The notes: generated by a model not told the origin, from the letters alone. Positions 1 through 5,661 are shown, numbered from the stretch's first letter. The stretch: DNA of 5,826 nt from DATKWF01 sp035529715 (GCA_035529715.1 DATKWF010000037.1:1-5826); one strand, 5' to 3'. Made by a program: numbers and translations.

Positions 1-275
1 CAGACTGCCGGTCTGTCTTCAATACTATTGAGACCCGCAAGCCCGGTCTTATGTTAACACGATCTGTGCCATTCATACTGCCAACTCTATCTTTTCCATC
101 ATCGTACCATATCTGGAAGAGGAAGCCTTGTTGGTGTTAGAATGTCTTGCTTACACGCACTACTTTTGGTCTGCGGGGCAGAGTACTAGCCTCAGGTAAA
201 AAAACATCTTTTTGTTACTACAGAAAGCCAAAAAGTTATTAACCATTAATTCCTATCCCATATCATTAAGCAGTT

Positions 276-297
276 TTTGCTACTAATTTGCTACTAA
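276..297. repeat. Tandem 11-base direct repeat, two units
   Basis: The 11-mer TTTGCTACTAA occurs twice back to back (276-286 and 287-297) with no mismatch. It sits in AT-rich intergenic DNA about 10 bases before the outer arm of the palindrome at 302-397. Only two units exist, so it is not a CRISPR or a classical iteron array. It might be a protein binding site or simple slippage; the sequence alone does not decide. Confidence 0.6.
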
Positions 298-301
298 AAG
301 T

Positions 302-397
302 TTAAGCCTATGAAAATTTTTAGCTTCAAAATGCCCTTACTGGCAATAATGACTTTTAACCGTTTTGAAGCTAATTTAACCCTTTTTCATAGCTAAT
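302..397. repeat. Long imperfect inverted repeat (nested palindrome)
   Basis: Two stems are nested. The inner stem pairs TAGCTTCAAAA (321-331) with TTTTGAAGCTA (363-373), 11 perfect base pairs, with T320-A374 adding a twelfth. The outer stem pairs CTATGAAAA (308-316) with TTTTCATAG (384-392), and continues weakly outward with single-base bulges. The central loop holds a further small hairpin, TGCC/GGCA (332-345). Folded as RNA or cruciform it would make one long branched stem. There is no run of T directly after it, so it is not a standard intrinsic terminator. It resembles a miniature inverted-repeat element or a small structured RNA; no coding potential is seen. Confidence 0.6.
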
Positions 398-402
398 GGC
401 AA

Positions 403-496
403 ATTTCAAGACCGTCACCATCGGCCACTCGGACACCCCTCCCCATAGCGACCATAGAGTATTATACTAGAGCGGGTGGGGAATTTCTATATTAGC
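403..496 (+). repeat. Dispersed repeat, copy 1 (upstream of mntP)
   Basis: Its core 433-463 matches 1632-1662 at 29 of 31 positions (shared core ACCCCTCCC, then ATAGCGACCATAGAGTATT). Similarity continues with small gaps through a G-rich arm and ATTTCT to TAGC at 496. On the left it can be extended with more divergence to the shared ATTTCAA at 403-409. The C-rich side (436-443) and the G-rich arm (474-481) can pair with one T-T mismatch. Copy 1 contains TATACT (463-468), a near-consensus -10 box, where copy 2 has TGTGCT; no good -35 accompanies it. It ends about 70 bases before the mntP start. Confidence 0.75.
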
Positions 497-566
497 GGGT
501 GTGGCGGGTTGCCCAGTGCGAGCTACGGCTTTGCCAATCTGGGCTCGTTTGTGGCATACTTAGTCG
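497..566 (+). promoter_or_regulatory. Candidate structured leader of mntP
   Basis: The 70 bases before the mntP start are GC-rich and can fold. GCCCAG (511-516) pairs with CTGGGC (539-544), enclosing a smaller AGC/GCT pair. A competing short pairing, GGG (506-508) with CCC (512-514), would exclude the larger stem. Many mntP genes are controlled by the manganese riboswitch yybP-ykoY (known for the family). Its first conserved loop, GGGGAGUAG, is not present here. A segment GGCATACTTAG (553-563) only loosely recalls the second conserved loop. Regulation by a structured RNA is therefore possible but unproven. Confidence 0.25.
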
Positions 567-1136
567 GTGGGAAATGTAGACTTTCTTTCTATTGTCATTA
601 TAGCTTTCGGATTGTCAGCAGACTGTTTTGCCGTAGCTCTCAGCGGAAGTGTTTCCGCATCAAAGGTTTCCTTTTTGCGAGTGTTCCGCATCGCTTTATC
701 TTTCGGCTTGTTCCAGACGCTGATGACGGTTTTGGGGTGGTTGTTGGGGCGGACCATCGTGGAATTCATATCGGCTTACGACCACTGGCTGGCGTTTATT
801 CTGCTGGCATTTGTCGGTGGCAGGATGCTCTGGGAGTCGTTTCATGCTGAAGAAGGCAAGCACAAGACAGTTGACATAACCAGGGGGTTTTTGCTGCTGA
901 CCCTTTCCGTTGCCACCAGCATAGATGCTTTAGCCGTCGGTCTGAGTTTTGCTTTTTTGAAGATAGACATTGTTATCGCCAGCCTGATTATCGGGACAGT
1001 CGCTTTTATGGTTACGGCGGGTGGTTTCATGGCGGGCAACAAAGTCGGTGCCGTGATGGGAAAGCGGGCGGAGATGATAGGGGGGCTTATTCTGATTGCT
1101 ATAGGCATCAGGATAGTGGTCACCCATATTTTTTAG
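567..1136 (+). CDS. mntP: Putative manganese efflux pump MntP
   Basis: Exports Mn(II) across the cytoplasmic membrane and protects against manganese excess. The 189-residue product has the MntP (formerly DUF204) length and layout: about six hydrophobic segments (roughly 5-27, 37-60, 70-90, 107-129, 133-157, 167-188) in two internally similar halves. Each half carries the characteristic acidic motif in a membrane helix: GLSADCFAVAL with D19 and TSIDALAVGLSF with D120, matching the essential aspartates D16 and D118 of the E. coli protein. GGRMLWE (84-90), MGKRAEMIGG (164-173) and the C-terminal THIF also fit the family. The start is GTG at 567, the first possible start after an in-frame TAG at 561-563; it places the first motif at the expected distance. 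No clear Shine-Dalgarno is visible, so initiation may be weak or leader-controlled. The downstream membrane gene follows within about 36 bases. Function is confident from family membership; the substrate was not tested here. Confidence 0.93.
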   Translation: MGNVDFLSIVIIAFGLSADCFAVALSGSVSASKVSFLRVFRIALSFGLFQTLMTVLGWLLGRTIVEFISAYDHWLAFILLAFVGGRMLWESFHAEEGKHKTVDITRGFLLLTLSVATSIDALAVGLSFAFLKIDIVIASLIIGTVAFMVTAGGFMAGNKVGAVMGKRAEMIGGLILIAIGIRIVVTHIF

Positions 1137-1172
1137 CCTCTGGTATTGCCAAAGTCTGGCGAGATGGTTACA

Positions 1173-1595
1173 ATGTCCATTGACCAGTATGAAAGGCGGG
1201 AACCGTTGTCAAAAATATCGGGACTCTTTTTAAGAATCAGAGAAGCTGACGAAGCCGACTATGGGAAGTCTATGGTTAGAATCCACCGGACCAATAGGCC
1301 GCCGGATATCCAGTGGGGTGACTATGTAAACATTTCTCTGGATAAAAAGAACTGGGTAACCTGCAAGCTGGAACCGTCCGGTGATATCGGCACTGAAAAA
1401 GTGTACATTGACGTTAAAATGAGGAACCTTCTCAATGGCAACGTTTTCGGGGTTCCCATAGCTCAGGTGGGTGTACCGTCAACTTTGTATATGAGAAAAG
1501 CGTCTTTGTGGAAGCTGATTCTTTTCATCACGGCTGGCGTGGCTATTGTTGCGGTTGCTTTCATGGCCAGCGCGTTGGGTCTGTTAAGCTGTTAG
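1173..1595 (+). CDS. Small tail-anchored membrane protein, unknown function
   Basis: I do not recognise this family. The product (about 140 residues from ATG 1173) has a polar, probably beta-rich N-terminal part of roughly 110 residues and one C-terminal hydrophobic helix (WKLILFITAGVAIVAVAFMA) ending close to the C terminus. It is therefore predicted to be anchored by its tail with the bulk in the cytoplasm. A striking stretch is HRTNRPPDIQWGDYVNIS followed by LDKKNWVTCKLEP. The start is uncertain: TTG 1146, ATG 1164 and ATG 1173 are in frame. I prefer 1173 because GGCGAG (1158-1163) lies nine bases before it, whereas it abuts 1164. It begins about 36 bases after mntP on the same strand, so co-transcription is likely; whether it works with the exporter is inference. 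It ends just before repeat copy 2. Confidence 0.7.
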   Translation: MSIDQYERREPLSKISGLFLRIREADEADYGKSMVRIHRTNRPPDIQWGDYVNISLDKKNWVTCKLEPSGDIGTEKVYIDVKMRNLLNGNVFGVPIAQVGVPSTLYMRKASLWKLILFITAGVAIVAVAFMASALGLLSC

Positions 1596-1605
1596 CAGCA
1601 GACAG

Positions 1606-1696
1606 ATTTCAAAATTCCCCACCCCTTCCTTATACCCCTCCCTATAGCGACCATAGAGTATTGTGCTGGAGAAGATGGTGGGATTTCTGTGGTAGC
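1606..1696 (+). repeat. Dispersed repeat, copy 2 (after the mntP pair)
   Basis: This is the partner of the repeat at 403-496, in the same orientation, about 1.2 kb away. The core 1632-1662 differs from copy 1 at two of 31 positions; the G-rich side continues to TAGC at 1696. This copy also has a better hairpin: AAAT...CCCACC on the left (1612-1623) pairs with GGTGGGATTT (1677-1686), ten pairs with a two-base bulge and a ~53-base loop carrying the conserved core. It begins 11 bases after the stop of the preceding gene, so it could also serve as a transcript-end structure, although no T-run follows. Confidence 0.75.
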
Positions 1697-1704
1697 TAGT
1701 CCTG

Positions 1705-1733
1705 TTGACAATATCAGGTAGAGCATTTACTTA
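1705..1733 (+). promoter_or_regulatory. Possible promoter for the 171-codon membrane gene
   Basis: A perfect -35 hexamer TTGACA lies at 1705-1710. The -10 is less clear: TTTACT at 1726-1731 (four of six matches, 15-base spacer) or TACTTA at 1728-1733 (17-base spacer, poorer match). The position, about 35 bases before the preferred start and just after repeat copy 2, suits independent transcription of the AT-rich gene downstream. Confidence 0.4.
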
Positions 1734-1765
1734 ATAAAAGCTATTGAATAGGAGGTATGAGAGTA

Positions 1766-2272
1766 ATGATGTATATTATCGTGTTTTTACTGCTAGCTGG
1801 AGTCATAATGTTAGGCTTGGCACCAGGCAACGTTATGGAACGGTTGAGTGATATGGGTTTAGCTTTGATAGTCTCTTCAATAGTGCTTTATGCATCACAT
1901 GTCCGAGATATTGGACGGGAGACGAATCAACGATTTTTCAGGGTATGTGCTATCATAGCGGTTATTTGTTTTATCGCAATCTTGATTATTAGAGCTTACT
2001 TAGGAGGTATTTCTATGGAAATTGAACAATGGGGAGTAGTTCTTAGTGGACTAGGTATATTAGCGACAATAATAATAGCAATTCTAATCTACAAGTGGAC
2101 AAAACGGAGGACAGACGAAATAATAGGTTTTGTGGTAAACCTTATTATAAATTCGGCAGGTGATCCAGATACTGTTAGGAGGTTGCTTGACGACTACGAA
2201 AGAACAGGGGAATGGAGAGGAATAGTTACTAGAGGTGATAGTGGTAAAATCCATATTGCTTGGAAACCATAG
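1766..2272 (+). CDS. Unknown multi-pass membrane protein with soluble C-terminal tail
   Basis: Not recognised as a named family. Counting from ATG 1757 (171 residues), hydrophobic helices lie at about 5-22, 33-48, 62-82 and 92-113. They are followed by a basic stretch (KWTKRR) and a cytoplasmic-looking tail of about 55 residues, containing DPDTVRRLLDDYERTGEWRG and ending HIAWKP. I prefer ATG 1766 over ATG 1757 because the Shine-Dalgarno AGGAGG (1750-1755) is one base from 1757 but ten from 1766. The coding DNA is clearly AT-richer than mntP or the synthetase genes (one sampled 60-base line, 2041-2100, is 33% GC), which suggests a different history. An excellent internal ribosome binding site precedes Met87 (see nested entry), so the gene may be two small membrane proteins joined in frame or making two products. 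It converges on serS. Confidence 0.7.
   Translation: MMYIIVFLLLAGVIMLGLAPGNVMERLSDMGLALIVSSIVLYASHVRDIGRETNQRFFRVCAIIAVICFIAILIIRAYLGGISMEIEQWGVVLSGLGILATIIIAILIYKWTKRRTDEIIGFVVNLIINSAGDPDTVRRLLDDYERTGEWRGIVTRGDSGKIHIAWKP
2002..2008 (+). promoter_or_regulatory. Internal Shine-Dalgarno inside the membrane gene
   Basis: AGGAGGT at 2002-2008 is followed six bases later by an in-frame ATG at 2015. This is a better spacing than the one at the gene's own 5' end. It is encoded by the Leu-Gly-Gly codons after the third hydrophobic helix, so chance coding of GG-rich codons is the alternative explanation. Confidence 0.5.
2015..2272 (+). CDS. Possible nested in-frame product, 85-residue single-pass membrane protein
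   Basis: Initiation at ATG 2015 would yield a self-contained small protein beginning MEIEQWGVVLSG. It would have one N-terminal membrane helix (about residues 6-27), a basic stop-transfer stretch KWTKRR, and the soluble tail with DPDTVRRLLDDYERTGEWRG and HIAWKP. The evidence is the strong upstream AGGAGGT with six-base spacing and a polar N-terminal residue pattern typical of a true start. It shares its frame and stop with the longer gene, so it could be an alternative product, the ancestral gene before a fusion, or not translated at all. Function unknown. Confidence 0.35.
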   Translation: MEIEQWGVVLSGLGILATIIIAILIYKWTKRRTDEIIGFVVNLIINSAGDPDTVRRLLDDYERTGEWRGIVTRGDSGKIHIAWKP

Positions 2273-2332
2273 CTAAAGAGCAAGGTGGTTTATTAGATTG
2301 CTATCATAGACTACTAGGACACCCTTACAAAG

Positions 2333-2353
2333 TAATTTTCGTATAGAAAATTA
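2333..2353. terminator. AT-rich hairpin between converging genes
   Basis: TAATTTTC (2333-2340) pairs perfectly with GAAAATTA (2346-2353) around a five-base loop, in the 127-base gap between the converging membrane gene and serS. The stem is mostly A-T and there is no adjacent T-run on either strand. It is at best a weak bidirectional terminator; no other terminator candidate is evident in this gap. Confidence 0.3.
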
Positions 2354-2399
2354 GGTTAGTGCACGTCAAAAAGGACATTGTATTGTAGGAAAGATGCTT

Positions 2400-3647
2400 T
2401 TACCTAATCACCTTCTCCCCCACCATGGGCTGCAACACCTCGGGGACTAGAATGCTGCCGTCGGCTTGCTGGTAGTTCTCCATGATGGCAATCAGCACCC
2501 TGGGCAGGGCTACCCCGGAGCCGTTAAGGGTGTGGACAAACCGGGGCTTGGCGTTGGGGGCGGGGCGGTAGCGTATGCTGGCTCGCCGAGCCTGGAAATC
2601 GGTGCAGTTGGAGCAGGAGCTTACCTCCAGCCACTCCTCGCAGCCGGGAGCCCACAGCTCAATGTCATACGACCTGGTGGAAGCGAAGCCAAGCTCGGAA
2701 GTGTTGAGCTGGGAAATGCGGTAGGGCAGTCCCAGCTTCTGGCAGACATCCTCGGCATCGTTCACCATCTTATCCAGCTCGTCGTCGGAGTTCTCCGGCT
2801 CGGTAAATTTGTAAAGCTCAACCTTGTCGAACTGGTGTCCACGCTTGATGCCACGGGTGTCCTTCCCCGCCGACATTTTTTCCCGGCGGAAGCAGGCGGT
2901 GTAAGCCGCGTAATATATGGGCAGGACTCCCGGCGGTATAATTTCGTCACGGTGCATGTTGGTCAGCGGCACCTCGGCGGTGGGCACGAACCAGAAGTCG
3001 TCTTCTTCGTCATGGTACAGGTTATCGGCGAACTTGGGCAGGTTGCTGGAGCCGACCATGCACTCACGCTTGACCATGTAGGGCGGGTATATCTCCTGGT
3101 AGCCGTGTTTGGTGGTATGCAGGTCGAGCATGAACCAGATGAGCGCTCTCTGCAGTCGGGCGCCGAGTCCCTTGAGCACGTAGAATCGGCTCCCCGACAG
3201 CTTCACCCCGCGGTCAAAGTCGATTATGCCCAGGGATTCACCCAGCTTCCAGTGTGGGGCGGGTGTAAAGTCGAATTTTCTCGGCTCTCCCCAGGTGCGC
3301 ACCACCACGTTGTCCTCTTCGCTGCTGCCAACGGGGGTGGTGGGTTGGGGGATATTTGGCACCTGGAGCAGCAGGTCTTCAAGCTGGCTGTCAAGCTGCC
3401 TGACCTCTTCTTCAAGCTCTCTTATCATGACGCGCAGGTCACGCCCCTCGTTTATGGTCTCACTGTCCGGTTTCCTTTCCCGGGCAGCCTCTTTGCGGGC
3501 ATGTCTCAGGCTTTCCAGCTCAATTAACTTCTGGCGCCGCTCCGAGTCAAATTGCAAGATATCGTCTATCGGCGCACTGTCCTGGCGGTCCTTCAGTGCT
3601 TTTCGCACCAGGCTGGTATTGTCACGGATAAACTTCAGGTCAAGCAT
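2400..3647 (-). CDS. serS: Seryl-tRNA synthetase (SerRS)
   Basis: Charges tRNA-Ser with serine using ATP in the cytoplasm; tRNA-Sec would also be a substrate if the organism has one. The product has 415 residues, normal for bacterial class II SerRS. The N-terminal MLDLKFIRDN opening and a charged helical region at about 35-95 form the long coiled-coil arm that reads the tRNA variable arm. The catalytic core follows: TAEV (223-226) in the serine pocket, motif 2 with CFRREKMSAGKDTRG (252-266) leading to HQFDKVE (271-277), SSCSNCTDFQ (343-352), and motif 3 TLNGSGVALPR (373-383) with ENYQQADGSILVPEVL. The ATG at 3647 is supported by GAGGGG five bases upstream. It is the last gene of the lysS operon, 21 bases after the DUF3795 stop. 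No key residue appears to be missing. Confidence 0.97.
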   Translation of the reverse strand: MLDLKFIRDNTSLVRKALKDRQDSAPIDDILQFDSERRQKLIELESLRHARKEAARERKPDSETINEGRDLRVMIRELEEEVRQLDSQLEDLLLQVPNIPQPTTPVGSSEEDNVVVRTWGEPRKFDFTPAPHWKLGESLGIIDFDRGVKLSGSRFYVLKGLGARLQRALIWFMLDLHTTKHGYQEIYPPYMVKRECMVGSSNLPKFADNLYHDEEDDFWFVPTAEVPLTNMHRDEIIPPGVLPIYYAAYTACFRREKMSAGKDTRGIKRGHQFDKVELYKFTEPENSDDELDKMVNDAEDVCQKLGLPYRISQLNTSELGFASTRSYDIELWAPGCEEWLEVSSCSNCTDFQARRASIRYRPAPNAKPRFVHTLNGSGVALPRVLIAIMENYQQADGSILVPEVLQPMVGEKVIR

Positions 3648-3668
3648 AACTTCCCCTCACCAGATATA

Positions 3669-4109
3669 TTACCAGTATCTTTTCCCTTTTAGAAAACTTT
3701 CAACGCCGTTTTTATTAAGTGCTCTTAAATTCTTGATATGGGCATCCCCGTGATTTGCCTTCAGAAAGTCAAGGTTCTCGCATGTTTCAAATTCGTCGCA
3801 TTGCCAGCAGCCGTCAATCCCTTTCTTCAGGCAGCATTTCCTCATTTTACAGAATGGCGGACCGCCACCGTCTCTGCAGGACTTGCAGCGGAATTTTACT
3901 ATGGCTCCCAGCACTTCGTAGCACTGCGGGTAGTTCTGGAAGACCTTAAAGAAGGGGACGGCGGACAGGGATTCCGCTGTCTTATCAAATTTTGACTGTC
4001 TCAGTTCTTTTCTGAGGTCTCTGGCTAAATCAGCGAGCTTTCCTTCGTAGATGAAGCAGTCTCCGCAGTAAAGACCGCAGTAGGCGATTTTATCCTTTTC
4101 TTCAACCAT
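3669..4109 (-). CDS. DUF3795 cysteine-rich protein
   Basis: A 146-residue protein of the DUF3795 type, whose function is unknown. The hallmark is the N-terminal YCGLYCGDC (C11, C15, C18). Further cysteines follow at 63, 75, 78, 87, 92, 93, 101, 104 and 110, twelve in all, including CKSC and CWQC pairs. This pattern implies binding of zinc or an iron-sulfur cluster (inference). There is no signal peptide or membrane helix, so it is probably cytoplasmic. The ATG at 4109 is 14 bases after the lysS stop; the Shine-Dalgarno-like AAGGG overlaps the lysS TAA, suggesting translational coupling. It sits between lysS and serS on one transcript. Its coding DNA is visibly less GC-rich than the flanking synthetase genes (one sampled 60-base line, 3781-3840, is about 48% GC), which hints at later insertion into the operon. 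A role in tRNA charging is only suggested by position. Confidence 0.85.
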   Translation of the reverse strand: MVEEKDKIAYCGLYCGDCFIYEGKLADLARDLRKELRQSKFDKTAESLSAVPFFKVFQNYPQCYEVLGAIVKFRCKSCRDGGGPPFCKMRKCCLKKGIDGCWQCDEFETCENLDFLKANHGDAHIKNLRALNKNGVESFLKGKRYW

Positions 4110-4123
4110 CTATTTTATATCCC

Positions 4124-5605
4124 TTACGGCTTGTCTCTTAGCTGGGGGAATAAAATTACCTCACGGATTGATTGCTGGTCGGTCAGCAGCATCACCAGGC
4201 GGTCAATGCCGACACCCAGCCCGCCGGTGGGGGGCATGCCGTATTCCAGTGCTTGCAGGAAGTCCTCGTCAATGGTCCACGTCTCCTCACCCTCACCCTG
4301 GCGGCTGGCAAGCTGTTCCTGGAAGCGCTGTCTTTGCTGCTCGGGGTCGTTGAGTTCGGTGAAGGCGTTGGCAATCTCCATGCCGCCGCCAAAGGCTTCA
4401 AAGCGCTCCACCAGGGTGTCATCGCCGGACTTTGACTTGGCCAGAGGCGACATATCCACCGGGTAGTCCACCAGGAAGGTAGGCTGCATCAGGTTCGGCT
4501 CAACGAAGGTGGAAATAAGCTCGTCAATTAGCCGCCCCCGGTCTTTTTGCGGGTCAACTTCCATTTTCAGCTTCAGCATCTCCGCCCGCAGTGATTTAGT
4601 GTCAGGATACTTGGTGAAGTCGATACCGCTGTATCTGCTGATTGCCTCGCGCAGGTTGAAGCGTGGCCAGGGCGGCTTGAGGTCAAGGGTGTGACCGTTA
4701 AATTCAATTTGTTCGGTACCCAGCACCTGCCGGCTAACCTCAGCTACCATCTCCTCCAGCATCTTCATCACGTCGGTATAGTCGGCATAGGCTTCATAGC
4801 TCTCCAGCATGGTGAACTCGGGATTGTGCCTGGTGGAGATGCCTTCGTTGCGGAAGATGCGACCCAGCTCGTAAACCCTGTCCAGCCCGCCGACGATAAG
4901 TCGCTTGAGGTGAAGCTCAAGGGCGATGCGCAGGTAGAAGTCCTGGTCAAGAGTCTGGTGGTGGGTGGTGAAGGGGCGGGCCAGGGCGCCCCCGGCGGCT
5001 GGCTGCAGCACCGGCGTTTCCACCTCTATGAAACCGCGCTGGTTGAGGAACTGCCGTATCGCAGAGATTACCTGGCTGCGCACTTTGAACAGTCCTTTGA
5101 CCTTGGTATTGCTGATGAGGTCAAGGTAGCGCTGGCGGTACCGTGTGTCAACATCGCTTAGGCCATGCCATTTTTCCGGCAGGGGTTGAAGCGACTTTGC
5201 CAGCATGGTGAGACTTTTTACTTCAATGGTGGGTTCACCGCTCTTGGTGTAGAAAAGACTGCCGCCGGCACCAACAATATCGCCGATGTCAATATCATCC
5301 AGCAGTTGAAGGCTAGCCTTATCAAGGAGTTCCTTATTGAAGTAAAGCTGAATTTTCCCGGAACTGTCGTGCACGTCAAGGAAGGAGATTTTCCCCATGC
5401 GACGGCTGGCCATGACGCGCCCGGCAACACTCACCTCTGGTGTCTCGGCTTTACCGGACTTTTCCTGCTGTTTGAGTAAAGCCACGGCCTGCTGCGTGGT
5501 GTGGCTGCGCTGGAAGCGGCGGGGGTAAGGGTCAATACCACGGGCACGAAGTTGCTCCAGTTTTTGCTGGCGCTGTTGAACTATACGGTCTAATCTGGTT
5601 GCCAT
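4124..5605 (-). CDS. lysS: Lysyl-tRNA synthetase, class II (LysRS)
   Basis: Charges tRNA-Lys with lysine using ATP in the cytoplasm. The product has 493 residues, typical for bacterial class II LysRS. The N-terminal helix MATRLDRIVQQRQQKLEQLRA and GIDPYPRRF are followed by an OB-fold anticodon-binding domain (about 58-135, with VAGRVMASRRMGKISFLDV). The catalytic domain shows motif 1 GFIEVETPVLQP (191-202), the lysine-site region GGALARPFTTHH, motif 2 FRNEGISTRHNPEFTMLE (251-268), MEIANAFTELNDP, and motif 3 GLGVGIDRLVMLL (462-474), ending in ILFPQLR. The ATG at 5605 is backed by AAGGA six bases upstream and by the standard N terminus. It is the first gene of the operon with the DUF3795 gene and serS, and a promoter is visible about 60-85 bases upstream. 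No class I LysRS features are present. Confidence 0.97.
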   Translation of the reverse strand: MATRLDRIVQQRQQKLEQLRARGIDPYPRRFQRSHTTQQAVALLKQQEKSGKAETPEVSVAGRVMASRRMGKISFLDVHDSSGKIQLYFNKELLDKASLQLLDDIDIGDIVGAGGSLFYTKSGEPTIEVKSLTMLAKSLQPLPEKWHGLSDVDTRYRQRYLDLISNTKVKGLFKVRSQVISAIRQFLNQRGFIEVETPVLQPAAGGALARPFTTHHQTLDQDFYLRIALELHLKRLIVGGLDRVYELGRIFRNEGISTRHNPEFTMLESYEAYADYTDVMKMLEEMVAEVSRQVLGTEQIEFNGHTLDLKPPWPRFNLREAISRYSGIDFTKYPDTKSLRAEMLKLKMEVDPQKDRGRLIDELISTFVEPNLMQPTFLVDYPVDMSPLAKSKSGDDTLVERFEAFGGGMEIANAFTELNDPEQQRQRFQEQLASRQGEGEETWTIDEDFLQALEYGMPPTGGLGVGIDRLVMLLTDQQSIREVILFPQLRDKP

Positions 5606-5629
5606 CTCTATTCCTTATAATTAGCCAAA

Positions 5630-5656
5630 AGACTGAGAGTTCCAGACGCCCAGTCT
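5630..5656 (-). promoter_or_regulatory. Hairpin at the 5' end of the lysS mRNA
   Basis: AGACTG and CAGTCT pair over six bases around a 15-base loop. It lies between the predicted transcription start (about 5655) and the lysS ribosome binding site. On the mRNA strand the second arm is followed by TTTT, so a weak attenuator is conceivable. It may simply stabilise the transcript. No T-box signature (AGGGUGGNACCGCG) is present, so it is not a canonical T-box. Confidence 0.35.
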
Positions 5657-5661
5657 CATTT

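Larger units (their letters stand above)
1..432. other. Intergenic, repeat-rich, no convincing gene
   Basis: No reading frame here has a start, a ribosome binding site and a plausible length. Two short hairpins are visible: CAGAC/GTCTG at 1-15 and AGACC/GGTCT at 31-49. Frame 3 is open from the left edge to a TAG at 138-140 (45 codons), and frame 2 is open from 32 to a TAA at 197-199 (55 codons, no usable start near its beginning). Either could be the decayed tail of a gene lying to the left, but neither resembles a family I know. From about 200 the stretch becomes AT-rich and carries the tandem repeat and palindrome listed separately. I see no tRNA; no T-loop consensus is present on either strand. 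Confidence 0.5.

Noticed and set aside
276..297. A CRISPR array
   Set aside because: There are only two units, they are adjacent without spacers, and no cas gene is present.
497..566. A canonical yybP-ykoY manganese riboswitch
   Set aside because: The conserved GGGGAGUAG loop is not found and only a loose match to the second loop exists, so I list it only as a structured leader candidate.
476..850. A 124-codon open frame overlapping the start of mntP
   Set aside because: It covers the mntP coding region in another frame and begins inside the repeat-derived leader; mntP is clearly the real gene.
1146..1172. The TTG at 1146 as start of the tail-anchored protein
   Set aside because: It has no ribosome binding site, whereas ATG 1173 has GGCGAG at a suitable distance. 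ATG 1164 remains possible.
1757..1765. ATG 1757 as start of the AT-rich membrane gene
   Set aside because: Only one base separates it from AGGAGG, too close for normal initiation; ATG 1766 is ten bases away.
2466..3527. A 353-codon open frame on the plus strand, opposite serS
   Set aside because: It is the antisense shadow of serS. The minus-strand product is an unmistakable synthetase with all motifs, and the plus-strand text is low in recognisable structure; its length reflects the GC-rich codon usage of serS.
4691..5161. A 156-codon open frame on the plus strand, opposite lysS
   Set aside because: It is antisense to the conserved catalytic core of lysS, with no ribosome binding site or family resemblance.
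5606..5661. A T-box leader controlling lysS
   Set aside because: The space to the predicted transcription start is about 50 bases and the T-box sequence AGGGUGGNACCGCG is absent.
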